Shown here: one piece after another, positions 1-7,774 of the stretch
How the letters are laid out: each line of letters starts with the position of its first letter
Position numbering within the stretch: position 1 is the stretch's first letter
Assembly (NCBI GenBank): GCA_031257955.1
Contig: JAIRNQ010000337.1
Span: forward strand, 1 to 9,545
Source of the DNA: Deltaproteobacteria bacterium
Lineage (GTDB): Bacteria; Desulfobacterota; Desulfarculia; Adiutricales; Adiutricaceae
Length of the DNA: 9,545 bases
Reading direction: 5' to 3'
Program-made: the position numbers and the translations under genes
The notes under the pieces: model-generated
Told to the model about the DNA's origin: nothing
The model's database searches: none
What the model saw: the letters and a program-made list of their open reading frames with translations, nothing else

Positions 1-194
1 ATGGTTGCCAGGGTTGACACCAAAAGAGATTTGCCGAAACGGCGGGGCCGGGACAAGAAAGATTGTTTATGTTTGTTGGCCAGCTCGTACAGAAGCCTAG
101 TTTTGTCGGCATAATAAAAGCCCTTTTCGACAATTTGGACGAAATCGGCCAAGCCTAAGGGCAGTTTGAGTGGGGTTAATGGATTGTCCGCCAT
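1..194 (-). CDS. AAA-ATPase-like protein (PF09820-type), N-terminal part, runs off left edge
   Basis: Partial gene: 64 codons are visible, from ATG at 194-192 to the window edge. The protein begins MADNPLTPLKLPLGLADF, followed by a segment with FYYADKTRLLYEL and then SRPRRFGKSLL. The order 'LP.G..DF', 'G(Y/F)YY.DKT', 'LSRPRRFGKSLL.STL' is the signature of the AAA-ATPase-like family (PF09820), whose members usually carry a C-terminal PD-(D/E)XK nuclease-like domain (PF08011) and are about 500-580 residues long. RRFGKS is the Walker A-like phosphate-binding segment at residues 51-56. The start is well supported: AGGAG (complement of 201-205) lies 6 nt upstream of the ATG. The biological role of the family is poorly defined; it is often present in many copies per genome and is suspected to belong to mobile or defence-like gene sets. 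The family is clear; function and full length cannot be judged here. Confidence 0.88.
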   Translation of the reverse strand, partial: MADNPLTPLKLPLGLADFVQIVEKGFYYADKTRLLYELANKHKQSFLSRPRRFGKSLLVSTLAT

Positions 195-200
195 GGTAGT

Positions 201-205
201 CTCCT
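201..205 (-). promoter_or_regulatory. Ribosome binding site of the AAA-ATPase-like gene
   Basis: The complement of ctcct reads AGGAG, with a 6-nt spacer to the ATG at 194. It fixes the start of the left-edge gene. Confidence 0.75.
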
Positions 206-245
206 GGGTGATTGGCTAACGGTCATTTATTGGCGGTCGGCGCCT

Positions 246-469
246 TAGGGTAGGCTTAACCGATATTACAATATATCGCCCTTGGCTAGATTTGATACGA
301 TGAAAACTCTGGGAATAAGACTTGGCTTAGGCGACTCAATTAAGTCATTCCATAGGGTAGGCTTCACTCATTTTTCATTATAGCACCTTTGGCTAGATTT
401 GCCAGCAAAAGAGCAAAAGTAGAATGGGAATAAGGCTTGGCCTCGGCGGATCAATTAAGTCATTACATA
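246..469. repeat. Two adjacent imperfect ~110 bp direct repeats, AT-rich
   Basis: Copy 1 (246-354) and copy 2 (353-469) share blocks in the same order: TAGGGTAGGCTT (246 and 353), GGCTAGATTTG (284 and 391), GGGAATAAG (311 and 426), CTTGGC..GGCG and TCAATTAAGTCATT (336 and 451). The offset is 107 bp in the first half and 115 bp in the second, so one copy carries an indel of about 8 bp in the middle. The non-matching middle of copy 1 contains a CGATAT/ATATCG inverted repeat (261-278). The array lies just upstream of the AAA-ATPase-like gene on its promoter side, so it may carry its promoter or operator, but no convincing -35/-10 pair was found. Confidence 0.8.
261..278. repeat. Short inverted repeat CGATAT-N6-ATATCG
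   Basis: Six-base arms (261-266 and 273-278) around a 6-nt centre, in the first long repeat copy and about 70 bp upstream of the AAA-ATPase-like start. It is absent from the second copy. It could be an operator-like site; this rests only on its symmetry and position. Confidence 0.3.
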
Positions 470-513
470 AGTCGAGTATGATGAGAAATTGAGTTTTTCC
501 GTAAGGAAGGTCG

Positions 514-813
514 ATGGGAGTTACGGCGTCCGATAGTAAAGTTACGGTCATCAGGGACATCTTCGGACCGGAAAGGGCCATTATCGAAGGAGCCCCGATA
601 ATCGTGCGCCACGGCCACGTCCGCCACAGAGAAGTTTCAGCGCTGACAGGGCGGGGAACCGCCAAGCCACCGCCAGGGACGTCCGGGGCACGGCCCTGGC
701 CCGTGCTGATGTGGGGGGAAAAACTGGAGGGTCGTCGCCGCCCTGAGGCCGGGCGGGCTTGGCCGCCGGTCGGCCGGTGGTGGGTAAAAACTGGAGGGTC
801 GTCGACGCTCTGA
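514..813 (+). CDS. Doubtful small ORF, no recognised family
   Basis: An open frame of 99 codons beginning MGVTASDSKVTVIRDIFG. In its favour: an AAGGA-type ribosome binding site a few bases upstream of the ATG, and a first half (to about residue 48) of mixed, protein-like composition in a less GC-rich stretch. Against it: the second half runs into the GC-rich 39 bp repeats (719-824), so its C-terminus is built from repeat DNA and is Arg/Gly/Pro-rich and low in information. I recognise no domain. If real, it may be a truncated or run-on remnant whose native end was lost where the repeat DNA begins (around 655). Confidence 0.18.
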   Translation: MGVTASDSKVTVIRDIFGPERAIIEGAPIIVRHGHVRHREVSALTGRGTAKPPPGTSGARPWPVLMWGEKLEGRRRPEAGRAWPPVGRWWVKTGGSSTL

Positions 814-824
814 GGCCGGGCGGG
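719..824. repeat. Two copies of a 39 bp GC-rich extragenic repeat
   Basis: Copy A (719-757) and copy B (786-824) share AAAAACTGGAGGGTCGTCG followed by nCGCnCTGAGGCCGGGCGGG, with only two mismatches in 39 bp and a start-to-start distance of 67 bp. Copy B is preceded by GGTGGTGGGT. The core GGTGGGTA-(A/T run)-TGGAGGGTCG also occurs in the tandem array at 9037-9284 on the far side of the tam operon, in the same orientation. It is therefore likely a dispersed genomic repeat family and not coding sequence. Confidence 0.8.
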
Positions 825-918
825 AGGGAAGGTTGTTTGGGCTAAAAATGGGGTAAGGGTCTGGGGAAAGGTCTGGCCGGCCGCGGGCGGGCCCGAGGCC
901 GGTTGGGAGGCTGGGCGG
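825..918. other. Region just downstream of tamB, no clear terminator
   Basis: The minus-strand transcript leaving tamB passes through a very GC-rich stretch with GGCC/CCGG-type short palindromes but without a hairpin followed by a T tract. Termination of the operon may be factor-dependent, or may lie further left among the repeats. Confidence 0.4.
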
Positions 919-3900
919 TCAGTAGTCTTTTTTCCAGCCTAGGCCCACCCGGCTGGAACTGGAGGAGGAGAGGCTTTGGAGGGAGATGCTGGGGGTGAGT
1001 TCCACCTCGACCCGGACGCCGGTGGTGTTGTCGGTGAGGTTTTGCTCAAGTCCCACGTAGATGTTGTCGCCGATGTAGCGGCCGGCTTCCAGGGTGGTGG
1101 AGTCGGCGGCTTGGGAGTCGGAGTCCAGGTTCAGGTTGTCCCGGAACTGGTTGCCTCCCAGAATGCGGTTGGAAGAGTTGTCGCTGGCGTCGCCAAATTT
1201 TAGAACGCTTAAGCCCAGGGCGTCGCGCATGGTACTTAGGACCGTAAGGCCTATGTCCCCGCCCAGGCCGGCCATGACCCGCACGCTGTTGGCCAGCTGG
1301 ATGGCCTCCATGCGGCTAAGCTGGGAGACCTTCTTGCCAAAGAGGACCTGGGAGAGGACCTCGTCGGAAGGGTGGGGCGGCTGGCTGGTAAGGGTTAAGA
1401 CCGGCTTGGCCACAAAACCCGTGACTTTGACGAAGGCCTGGAGGGCGCTGGTCTGCCTGGTCAGTTCGACGTTGAGGACCGGGTTTATGCCCGGGCTGTT
1501 CATGAAGCGGATGTCGCCCCCGGTGAAGTTGAACTGCTTGGAGAGCAGATCGAAGGTCCCCCGGATGGGCTTGAGGGCGCCGTTTATGAGGGTGCGCCCA
1601 AAGGGGTTGGTGACGTCCAGGTGCCCGCCCCATTCGCTGTCGAGGCCCTTTCCCCTTATGAAGATCTGCCTGGGCAGATCTATGTCCAAGGCCAGGCGGG
1701 GCCCGTAGGAGACCCGGGTAAGTTTTTCTTCCAGATCCAGTTTGGTGATGGCGCCGCCGCCCCTGACCATGTCCAGATCGATCTTGGCTTGCTCGACCAC
1801 CACTTTGGCGGCTATGCCCAGCGAGGTGAAGGGACCGTCCAGATGGACGAGGCCGGTAATGATGGCCGTGGCGTCGTCGCGTTGGAGCGGCGAAAGCCGC
1901 CTCAGCTGGCCACGGACGGCGATGGAGGGCTGGGCGGCGAAGGGTTTGACCGTCCCCTCCAGGGAGAGCTTGCCGTCCCCGACGTCGCCGGCCTCAAGCA
2001 CCAGCCTTAGATCGCCGTCGGGCTGGTCATGGACTTCCATGTTTATGCGGGTTACCAAAATGCCCAGAACCAGATCCAGGTATTGGCCGTTGGCCACGTA
2101 CATGTTGACCTTGGGCCTGGGCTTACGGGCCGAGCCTTCCACTTTGAGATCCAGTTCCAGTTCCCCGGTCAGGGAACGGTCGGCCAGGCCGATGAGGGTC
2201 CAGATGGGGGCGATGGGTCCCTTCCAGGACATCTCGGCCGAGAGTGGCCCGTCCAAGTCGGGTTTGACGAAAAGTCCGTCCTGGACTAGGGGCAAGCGGT
2301 AATCCAAGCTGATGTCCCTTAGCCGGGTTTTGCCCAGGGTTATCTTGCCGCTCACCGATCTGGGCTCAATCTTGCCGTTGGCGGTGACGTTGAGGGTCTT
2401 GGAAAGGCTTTCCAAAGCCGGCGGGGCGGCGAGCTGGCTGGTCAGCTCAAACGAGCCCGAGCCTCCCTGGACATAGTCCAGGCTTAGCGTGGCTTTACCC
2501 TGTGGGGCTTGGTCGGTCAGGCCGGAGAGGTTGGCGAAGGAAAAATCGACCAGCTTGGCCTTGACGTTTAGGGGATTTAGGGATCCGACCAGATCGAGGG
2601 TCCCGCCCCCGCCCAAGGTGACCGAGGTTTGGCTAAGGCTTAGGCCGGAAGAAAAATCCACGGTCACCGGCTGGTTGAGCCTTAGGCCACCGGGCAGCTG
2701 GGGTACGGAGGCCAGCTTGAGGCTTTCGACGGTAGCCTTCTTTTGGCCGAGATCGGCCTCGCCCGTCAAGGCCAAGAGCTCCGAGCCGTTGGCGGCCAGA
2801 AGTTCGACTTTCAGCTTGGCCTTAAGGCCGTCGCCTTGACCCTCGACGTTGGCCTTGGAGAGGGCTATCGGCCCTACGGCGCTTTGGCCGGCCGAGAGTC
2901 GAAGCTCGAAGGTGGGGGCGGTCAGGTAATCCCTGGCCGTAAGATCCAAGGTCAGGGCCTTGAGGCGCAACTCTTGGCCCAGCGTCAGATCCGGCAGATC
3001 CAATTTAACCAGGGCCGAGTTCCCGTTTTCCCCGCCCGGATCCAGATTGGCCTCCAGGCTGGCCGGGGCACCGTCGAACTCCAGGCCGGTCAGGGCCCTG
3101 ACCGTCTTCCAGTCGCCGACCTTGAGCCGTAGCGAGCCTTTGGGCCTGGGCGCCGAGCCGGGCCTTAAGGCCAGGCTAAGCCCCTGGCTTTCCAAATCCA
3201 AAAGTTCTTTGGCCGGGCCGGCGGATAAGACCAGGGTCTTCAGGTTTAGATCCAGGGCCAAACCTTCCGGGTCGCCGCCGCTGGCGGCGGGGGACTGTTG
3301 GGGCGGGAGGGAGAAGGCGAAATCGGTGGCCAGATCTATCGGCCCGGTGGGGAAGTTGCCGGTTTTGAGGGTTAGCGTCCCGTCGGCGCCGTTAAAAGCC
3401 GGAAGGCCTTTGGCTTGGCCCCGGTAGGTTAGGGCCACGTCGGGGAAAGTCTCCATTGGGCCTTTGAGGCTGGGGCTATTGGCCAAAAGCTCTATGGCCA
3501 GATTGTCGAGAGGGCCACGGGCTTTGAGATCCGCTTCGATGGGACCGCCCCAGGGGGAGGCCAGAAGATCGAGTTCAGAGAGGCTAACCTTGGCGGCCAG
3601 ATCCACAAGGCCTTTGGGGTCTTGGCTAAGGCGGGCCAAAAGGCTCAGGGAACCGGATTTTTGGCTACCGCTCCCGATTAGGGCCAAGGCCATGGGCCAG
3701 AGCGGGCTCCCTTGTTCCAGGGTTAAAGCCAGGTTGGCTTTCTTGGCCGAGTCGGGGGCCACGGTTCCGGCGGCCTGGGCCGAGAGGCCCGGGCCCTTTA
3801 GGTTAAGAGCCTCAAGATCGACTTGGCCGCCCTGGGAGGCGACATTTAGGGCGTAATCGAAGGCCAGCCATTCTTCCCCGCTAACGGGTCTAGAAGGCGA

Positions 3901-5433
3901 TTTGCGGGACTTTTGGTCAGGAGGCGGTGGTAATGGGTAGGAGGCGGCTACGATCGCGCCTGGCGCGTCTGGGACCGATTGTAGGGCAAGTGTGGGGGAA
4001 GGCGTTCCCTGGGGGTCGTCGAGGCCCGGGCCGGCCGGCGGGTTTTGCCCGCCCGGGGGGTTCTCGCCGCCCGGGGCGCTCTCGCTGTCCGGGGCCGGCC
4101 AGAAATCGGCGGCCAGGGTGGGGTCGAAGGCGATCCGGCCGTCGCCCTTAAGGCTAAAGCCCCGGTCCAGGAAGCCAAGATCCAACGAGGAGACGGAAAC
4201 CGTAGCCCGGGGGGCGTCCAGGGTCAGATCGCCTTTGAGGGAATGGCCTTCCAGCGCCACTTCAGCCTTAAGCTTTAAGTCCCGGCCAATGGGGTCAAGG
4301 ATTTTGTCGGGAATGGGGAGCGGGGCATCGGGGCCCAGTTGGGCCGAGAGGGTTAAGCGCAGGCCGCGCCCGTCGATTAGATCTTTTTTAAAAGTCCCGT
4401 TCTTGCCGGCTATGGTCAGTTCGGCCGAGGCGATGGACTCGAGCCTTACCGGCTCGTTTGCGGCGACCGCCTCGCCGGCCGCGGCTTCACCCGCCGCCGC
4501 CTCGCTAGCGGCCGTCTCCCCGGCGGCCGCCGGGGCCAGCTCGGGGTAAACGCCGAGCAAAGCCAAGGTGGCTTTGCCGTCCCAGCCGGAGAGGGGACCG
4601 TCGCCGTAGAGGACCAGCGACCAGGAGGGCCAGTCGGGACGGTCTATGAGGTAACTGAGCGGGCCCCCCGGCCCGTCCCGGGCGGCCAGAAGCACTTTGA
4701 GGCGATCGGGCGCGGAGTTTTGGCCTTGGATTAGATCGGCGTCCAGTTCCAGGCCCAGGTGGCGATCGTCCAGCCAGGAAGAATTCACCTTGGCGGCCAG
4801 TGAGCCGCCGATCAGGCTAAAGTCGCCGGAAAGCTTCAGGGCCCCGGAGGCGGAATCGTCGGCCTGGGGTTCCAGAAAGCGGTGGGTCATGTGCCCGGTG
4901 ACGTCAAAGCGGGCCTTAAGGTCAAAGGGAAGCCTACCCCCGGCCGAATCGGGATCGTCGGGGGAGGGGACATACTCCGGGCGGCGGTCCAGGTTAAGGC
5001 CGGTAACGTTAAGGCCCTCCACCTCAATGAGCCCCTTAAAGAGGGATCCCAGTTTTAGGCGGAATTCCAAGCGATCGGCCGAGGCGAAGGGCCCGAGCCG
5101 ATCCCGAAAGACAACTTTTTCGGCGGTGATTTCTTCGGGCGCCGGCCCCACGAGTCGGTCCCATTGGATCGACAAGCCGTTCTTGGCCAAGCTGTCCAGG
5201 CCTTTTTTGGCCACGTAATTAAGGCCCGAGTCGCTCCGGATCCAGACGATGGCCGCGGCCAGGACCAATATAAGGCCCAGCAGGAAGAAGGCCGTGAATT
5301 TTAGAGCCTTTCTGGCTTTTCCTTTGGCCCGTTTTGGGCGGCCAATTTTGGGGAAGCCAATCTTTGGCGAGGCCGCCGAGACCGGCTCGGCGTTTTTTTC
5401 CAGCTTTATCGTGTCCGCGTCTTCCGGGGGCAT
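919..5433 (-). CDS. tamB: TamB, translocation and assembly module inner-membrane protein
   Basis: 1504 residues, in the range of large TamB proteins (E. coli TamB is about 1260). TamB is anchored in the inner membrane, crosses the periplasm as a long beta-helical groove and meets TamA; it acts in outer-membrane protein assembly and is one of the AsmA-like bridges implicated in phospholipid transport. Visible here: a basic N-terminus (residues 24-45, rich in K/R), one membrane anchor (about 46-65, FFLLGLILVLAAAIVWI), AsmA-like text (LNYVAKKGLDSL, then IEVEGLNVTGLNLDRRP), over a thousand residues of amphipathic beta repeats, and a C-terminal DUF490/TamB domain (about 1190-1504). The domain contains GGDIRFMNSPGINPVLNVE, HPSDEVLSQVLFGK (about 1354-1367) and the ending VGLGWKKDY. 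Low-complexity inserts occur at 301-328 (AAAGE repeats) and 447-518 (Pro/Gly-rich). Start: ATG at 5433 with only a weak GGA upstream. It lies 112 bp downstream of tamA. Confidence 0.96.
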   Translation of the reverse strand: MPPEDADTIKLEKNAEPVSAASPKIGFPKIGRPKRAKGKARKALKFTAFFLLGLILVLAAAIVWIRSDSGLNYVAKKGLDSLAKNGLSIQWDRLVGPAPEEITAEKVVFRDRLGPFASADRLEFRLKLGSLFKGLIEVEGLNVTGLNLDRRPEYVPSPDDPDSAGGRLPFDLKARFDVTGHMTHRFLEPQADDSASGALKLSGDFSLIGGSLAAKVNSSWLDDRHLGLELDADLIQGQNSAPDRLKVLLAARDGPGGPLSYLIDRPDWPSWSLVLYGDGPLSGWDGKATLALLGVYPELAPAAAGETAASEAAAGEAAAGEAVAANEPVRLESIASAELTIAGKNGTFKKDLIDGRGLRLTLSAQLGPDAPLPIPDKILDPIGRDLKLKAEVALEGHSLKGDLTLDAPRATVSVSSLDLGFLDRGFSLKGDGRIAFDPTLAADFWPAPDSESAPGGENPPGGQNPPAGPGLDDPQGTPSPTLALQSVPDAPGAIVAASYPLPPPPDQKSRKSPSRPVSGEEWLAFDYALNVASQGGQVDLEALNLKGPGLSAQAAGTVAPDSAKKANLALTLEQGSPLWPMALALIGSGSQKSGSLSLLARLSQDPKGLVDLAAKVSLSELDLLASPWGGPIEADLKARGPLDNLAIELLANSPSLKGPMETFPDVALTYRGQAKGLPAFNGADGTLTLKTGNFPTGPIDLATDFAFSLPPQQSPAASGGDPEGLALDLNLKTLVLSAGPAKELLDLESQGLSLALRPGSAPRPKGSLRLKVGDWKTVRALTGLEFDGAPASLEANLDPGGENGNSALVKLDLPDLTLGQELRLKALTLDLTARDYLTAPTFELRLSAGQSAVGPIALSKANVEGQGDGLKAKLKVELLAANGSELLALTGEADLGQKKATVESLKLASVPQLPGGLRLNQPVTVDFSSGLSLSQTSVTLGGGGTLDLVGSLNPLNVKAKLVDFSFANLSGLTDQAPQGKATLSLDYVQGGSGSFELTSQLAAPPALESLSKTLNVTANGKIEPRSVSGKITLGKTRLRDISLDYRLPLVQDGLFVKPDLDGPLSAEMSWKGPIAPIWTLIGLADRSLTGELELDLKVEGSARKPRPKVNMYVANGQYLDLVLGILVTRINMEVHDQPDGDLRLVLEAGDVGDGKLSLEGTVKPFAAQPSIAVRGQLRRLSPLQRDDATAIITGLVHLDGPFTSLGIAAKVVVEQAKIDLDMVRGGGAITKLDLEEKLTRVSYGPRLALDIDLPRQIFIRGKGLDSEWGGHLDVTNPFGRTLINGALKPIRGTFDLLSKQFNFTGGDIRFMNSPGINPVLNVELTRQTSALQAFVKVTGFVAKPVLTLTSQPPHPSDEVLSQVLFGKKVSQLSRMEAIQLANSVRVMAGLGGDIGLTVLSTMRDALGLSVLKFGDASDNSSNRILGGNQFRDNLNLDSDSQAADSTTLEAGRYIGDNIYVGLEQNLTDNTTGVRVEVELTPSISLQSLSSSSSSRVGLGWKKDY

Positions 5434-5545
5434 TTAACGTCCAGGGTTAGGTTGCGATCCAGGGTTATGGGTGTGCCACGGGGGCCTCGGCGGGCCCCGG
5501 CGGGCCGTCGGGACTGACCCGCGAGGGAGGTTTTTTGGTTAAAAC
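5434..5545 (-). other. tamA-tamB intergenic spacer
   Basis: 112 bp between the tamA stop and the tamB start, GC-rich. It contains two copies of GGCCCGCCG on the minus strand in its middle and two copies of TAACCCTGGA close to the tamB start. No T-tract terminator or clear promoter was seen, so read-through from tamA is expected. Confidence 0.45.
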
Positions 5546-7627
5546 TCAAAAACTCTGGCCAAGGCTCAGGTAAATTTGAAGCTTCGAGTCGCCCTCCCTG
5601 GGGGTGAGCGGGGTGGCCAGATCCAGCCTGAAGGGCCCGATGGGGCTAAAGTACCTAAAGCCCAGGCCGCCGCCCCAGAGAAAGTCCCGACCGATGTAAG
5701 TGGACACGTCCTCGGGGTTGTAGACCATGCCGCCGTCCACGAAGACCACGGCGCCCATGGTTTCCGACCAGCGGAATCTAAGCTCGGCCGAGGTCTCGGC
5801 CATGGTAGAGCCGCCGGCCGGTCGGCCCCGGACGTTTTTGGGGCCTATGGACTGGTACTCGTAGCCCCGCACCGACTGCCCGCCGCCGCCAAAGAAGCGC
5901 AGCGAGGAGGGCAAGCTCTCCGGGCCGCTGCCGGTAATGGTTCCGGCGGCCAGCCTCACGGCGGCCACCAGTTTGTCCCCGCCGAATAGGGATTGGTAGA
6001 AACTGAAATCGGCCCGGGCCTTGAGGAGCCTGAAGTCGTCGAAGTAGTGGCCCACGTAAGGGCTGATCAAAAACGAGGCCCGGATCCCCTTGGTCGGGTT
6101 TAGGAAATCGTCGGTGTTGTTCCAGAAAAGGGTAAAGGGAAGGCCCAGGATCCGGTATTTGGTCCGCTTAAGGATGAAGTCGTCGAGATCGCCGGCCTCC
6201 ACGCTGGCCTGGAGGCGGCCCCGCAGTCGGCGGTTTATGACCCGTTCCACGCCAACGGCCAGGGAAGCCGAGGCCAAATAATAGTTTTCGGTATTTTCCC
6301 GGAGCAAATACGTTTCGGCCAAAAGGGAATACTTGGGGTTATTGAAGGCGAAGGGCCTTTGGTAAGTGACGCCCAGTTGGGCCAGATCCTCCCAGACGGG
6401 CATCTCGAAACGCAGCCTGTCTCCCCAGCCGGAGAGGTTCCGGTGTTCCCAGGAGACCGACAGGCCAGGCCCCCAGTCGGAATCGTAGTTTAGCGATCCG
6501 CTGACCGTGCGCCTGGGGCTGGCCTCCAAATCCACGGTAACCGGGTGGTTGCCGTTTTGGTCCGGGGGCTGGTCGTGGCCGACCTCCACGGATTTGAAGA
6601 GACCCGTCTGCATCAGGCTTTCCCTGAAGGCTTGGACCAAATCTTGGTTCCAGTCCTGGCCGACGACCCAGTTGATCGAGTGGCGCAGAAAACGGGGGTT
6701 TACCGTGTCGTCGCCCCGGACCAGCATCTCGCCCATCTTGACGTAGGGGCCGGGGGTTAAGACTATTTCTGAGTCGAGGGTTTTTTGGCCGGTGTCGATT
6801 GAGTATTTGCTGGCCGTGACCTCGGCCTCCGGGTAGCCTCGGTCCTTCCAGAGCCGGGTCAGGTTGGCCACCACGGCCAGCATGTCATCGGCCTTGGCCG
6901 GGGCCCCGGGCTTTAAGCCGGCGGTCACCAAATCGTTTACCGGGCAAGGGTTACCGCCCGGGGGTGGTGGGCAAAAGACCTCCCGGTCCGGCGGCAAAAG
7001 GTTTTTGGCCAGTTCCCTGGCGATGTCCTCGCCCTCCGGATCGGCCAAGGGCCCGACCGTCAGGGGCACGGCGTTGGAGATTATGACCTTGCCCGGGGCG
7101 AAGCCGTACAAGGGCCCGGGGTAAAGCTCTATCCTGGCCACGTAAGTGCCCGGCGTCGGCCCGTCGTCCAGGCGTCCCTCGGCCCTTCCCTCGTAATAGC
7201 CCCAGGAAGCCAACAAATCTTTGCCCTGATTCAACGACAGTCTGAGGCGCCTCAAAAGAGTGAGCCGAGCCTCCAACGGCCGGTCGGCCATGACCTTTAT
7301 ACTGGCCACTTTTTCAAAAGCCTCGACCAAACCGGCCGGTTCGGGCGGTGCGGTTACCGCTACCGTATAACTAATCTTGCCCTCGCCGAGGGCCGCGTCG
7401 CCGGAATCCGTTTCGGCCATCAGCCCCGCGGGCACGCGGGGTTGGGGAATGGGGCCCTGGGGATCGCTCGAAAGTAACCTGTCGGCTTCCTCTAGCTTTT
7501 GGTTGGTGACCATGACCTCGGGTATGTCCGGGATGATGGTCCCGCAGCCGCTCGCCGCCAGCGAGACCAAGGCCAGAAGGGCGACGAAAAACGGCGCAAG
7601 CCGCCGGCGCCGCCGGCCTTGGGCCAC
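5546..7627 (-). CDS. tamA: TamA, Omp85-family outer-membrane assembly protein with lipobox
   Basis: Partner of TamB in the outer membrane. With the GTG start at 7627 the protein has 693 residues. Order: basic n-region and hydrophobic core (residues 5-26, RRRRRLAPFFVALLALVSLA), lipobox-like ASGC with Cys28, a linker, POTRA 1 (about 84-185, GYYEGRAEGRLDDG), POTRA 2 (about 190-300, LWKDRGYPEAEV), POTRA 3 (about 301-368, QTGLFKSVEV), then a barrel (about 370-693) with GSLNYDSDWGPGLSVSWEHRN, the Omp85 loop-6 motif VRGY (596-599) after FFGGGG, FVDGGMVY, and a C-terminal Phe. Start choice: GTG has GAGG (7636-7639) at 8-nt spacing and yields a textbook secretion signal. The frame stays open to a TTG at 7840, which would add 71 residues and bury the signal; that TTG has no good ribosome binding site. 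A Cys219/Cys228 pair brackets a Pro/Gly loop in POTRA 2. The gene is promoter-proximal in the operon. Confidence 0.94.
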   Translation of the reverse strand: MAQGRRRRRLAPFFVALLALVSLAASGCGTIIPDIPEVMVTNQKLEEADRLLSSDPQGPIPQPRVPAGLMAETDSGDAALGEGKISYTVAVTAPPEPAGLVEAFEKVASIKVMADRPLEARLTLLRRLRLSLNQGKDLLASWGYYEGRAEGRLDDGPTPGTYVARIELYPGPLYGFAPGKVIISNAVPLTVGPLADPEGEDIARELAKNLLPPDREVFCPPPPGGNPCPVNDLVTAGLKPGAPAKADDMLAVVANLTRLWKDRGYPEAEVTASKYSIDTGQKTLDSEIVLTPGPYVKMGEMLVRGDDTVNPRFLRHSINWVVGQDWNQDLVQAFRESLMQTGLFKSVEVGHDQPPDQNGNHPVTVDLEASPRRTVSGSLNYDSDWGPGLSVSWEHRNLSGWGDRLRFEMPVWEDLAQLGVTYQRPFAFNNPKYSLLAETYLLRENTENYYLASASLAVGVERVINRRLRGRLQASVEAGDLDDFILKRTKYRILGLPFTLFWNNTDDFLNPTKGIRASFLISPYVGHYFDDFRLLKARADFSFYQSLFGGDKLVAAVRLAAGTITGSGPESLPSSLRFFGGGGQSVRGYEYQSIGPKNVRGRPAGGSTMAETSAELRFRWSETMGAVVFVDGGMVYNPEDVSTYIGRDFLWGGGLGFRYFSPIGPFRLDLATPLTPREGDSKLQIYLSLGQSF

Positions 7628-7635
7628 CGACCAAA

Positions 7636-7639
7636 CCTC
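7636..7639 (-). promoter_or_regulatory. Ribosome binding site deciding the tamA start
   Basis: The complement of cctc reads GAGG, 8 nt before the GTG at 7627-7625. A translation start here places the Arg-rich n-region and hydrophobic core directly at the N-terminus, as expected of an exported protein. Confidence 0.5.
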
Positions 7640-7643
7640 GGCT

Positions 7644-7666
7644 CGGGCGACCGCTCCGGTCGCCCG
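7644..7666 (-). promoter_or_regulatory. Perfect 10-bp stem hairpin in the tamA leader
   Basis: CGGGCGACCG-GAG-CGGTCGCCCG (minus strand) is a perfect 10-bp, almost all-GC stem with a 3-nt loop, ending 4 nt upstream of the GAGG ribosome binding site of the preferred tamA start. There is no T tract, so it is not a conventional terminator. It could insulate or expose the ribosome binding site, stabilise a processed transcript, or simply be a coding coincidence if translation begins further upstream. Confidence 0.55.
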
Positions 7667-7768
7667 AAATACCCCCGCCCCGGAACCGGCCAAGGCCAGA
7701 CTCCCCGTAAGGCCGGCCTTCCCTAGGCCCCGGAAAAAGTTATGGACGGTTGATAGGTAAATCGTTAG

Positions 7769-7774
7769 CTCCTT
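7769..7774 (-). promoter_or_regulatory. Strong Shine-Dalgarno without a standard start codon
   Basis: The minus strand reads AAGGAG, then 6 nt, then ATT (7762-7760), in frame with tamA. It is the best anti-16S match in the leader, but its only well-spaced codon is ATT, a rare initiation codon. It could be an alternative tamA start or a ribosome standby site; no ATG or GTG follows at suitable spacing. Confidence 0.25.

Noticed and set aside
393..665. Minus-strand 90-codon frame overlapping the doubtful ORF at 514-813
   Set aside because: It runs through the second copy of the direct repeat, shows no domain and has no clear ribosome binding site.
688..706. GCACGG / CCGTGC hairpin as terminator on the plus strand
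   Set aside because: Six-bp stem in a GC-rich stretch without a following T tract; expected often by chance in such composition.
1094..1708. Long plus-strand open frame antisense to tamB (and several similar ones between 976 and 5437)
   Set aside because: They lie opposite a clearly coding TamB frame, have Arg/Ser/Pro-rich compositions typical of GC-rich antisense frames, and lack recognisable domains.
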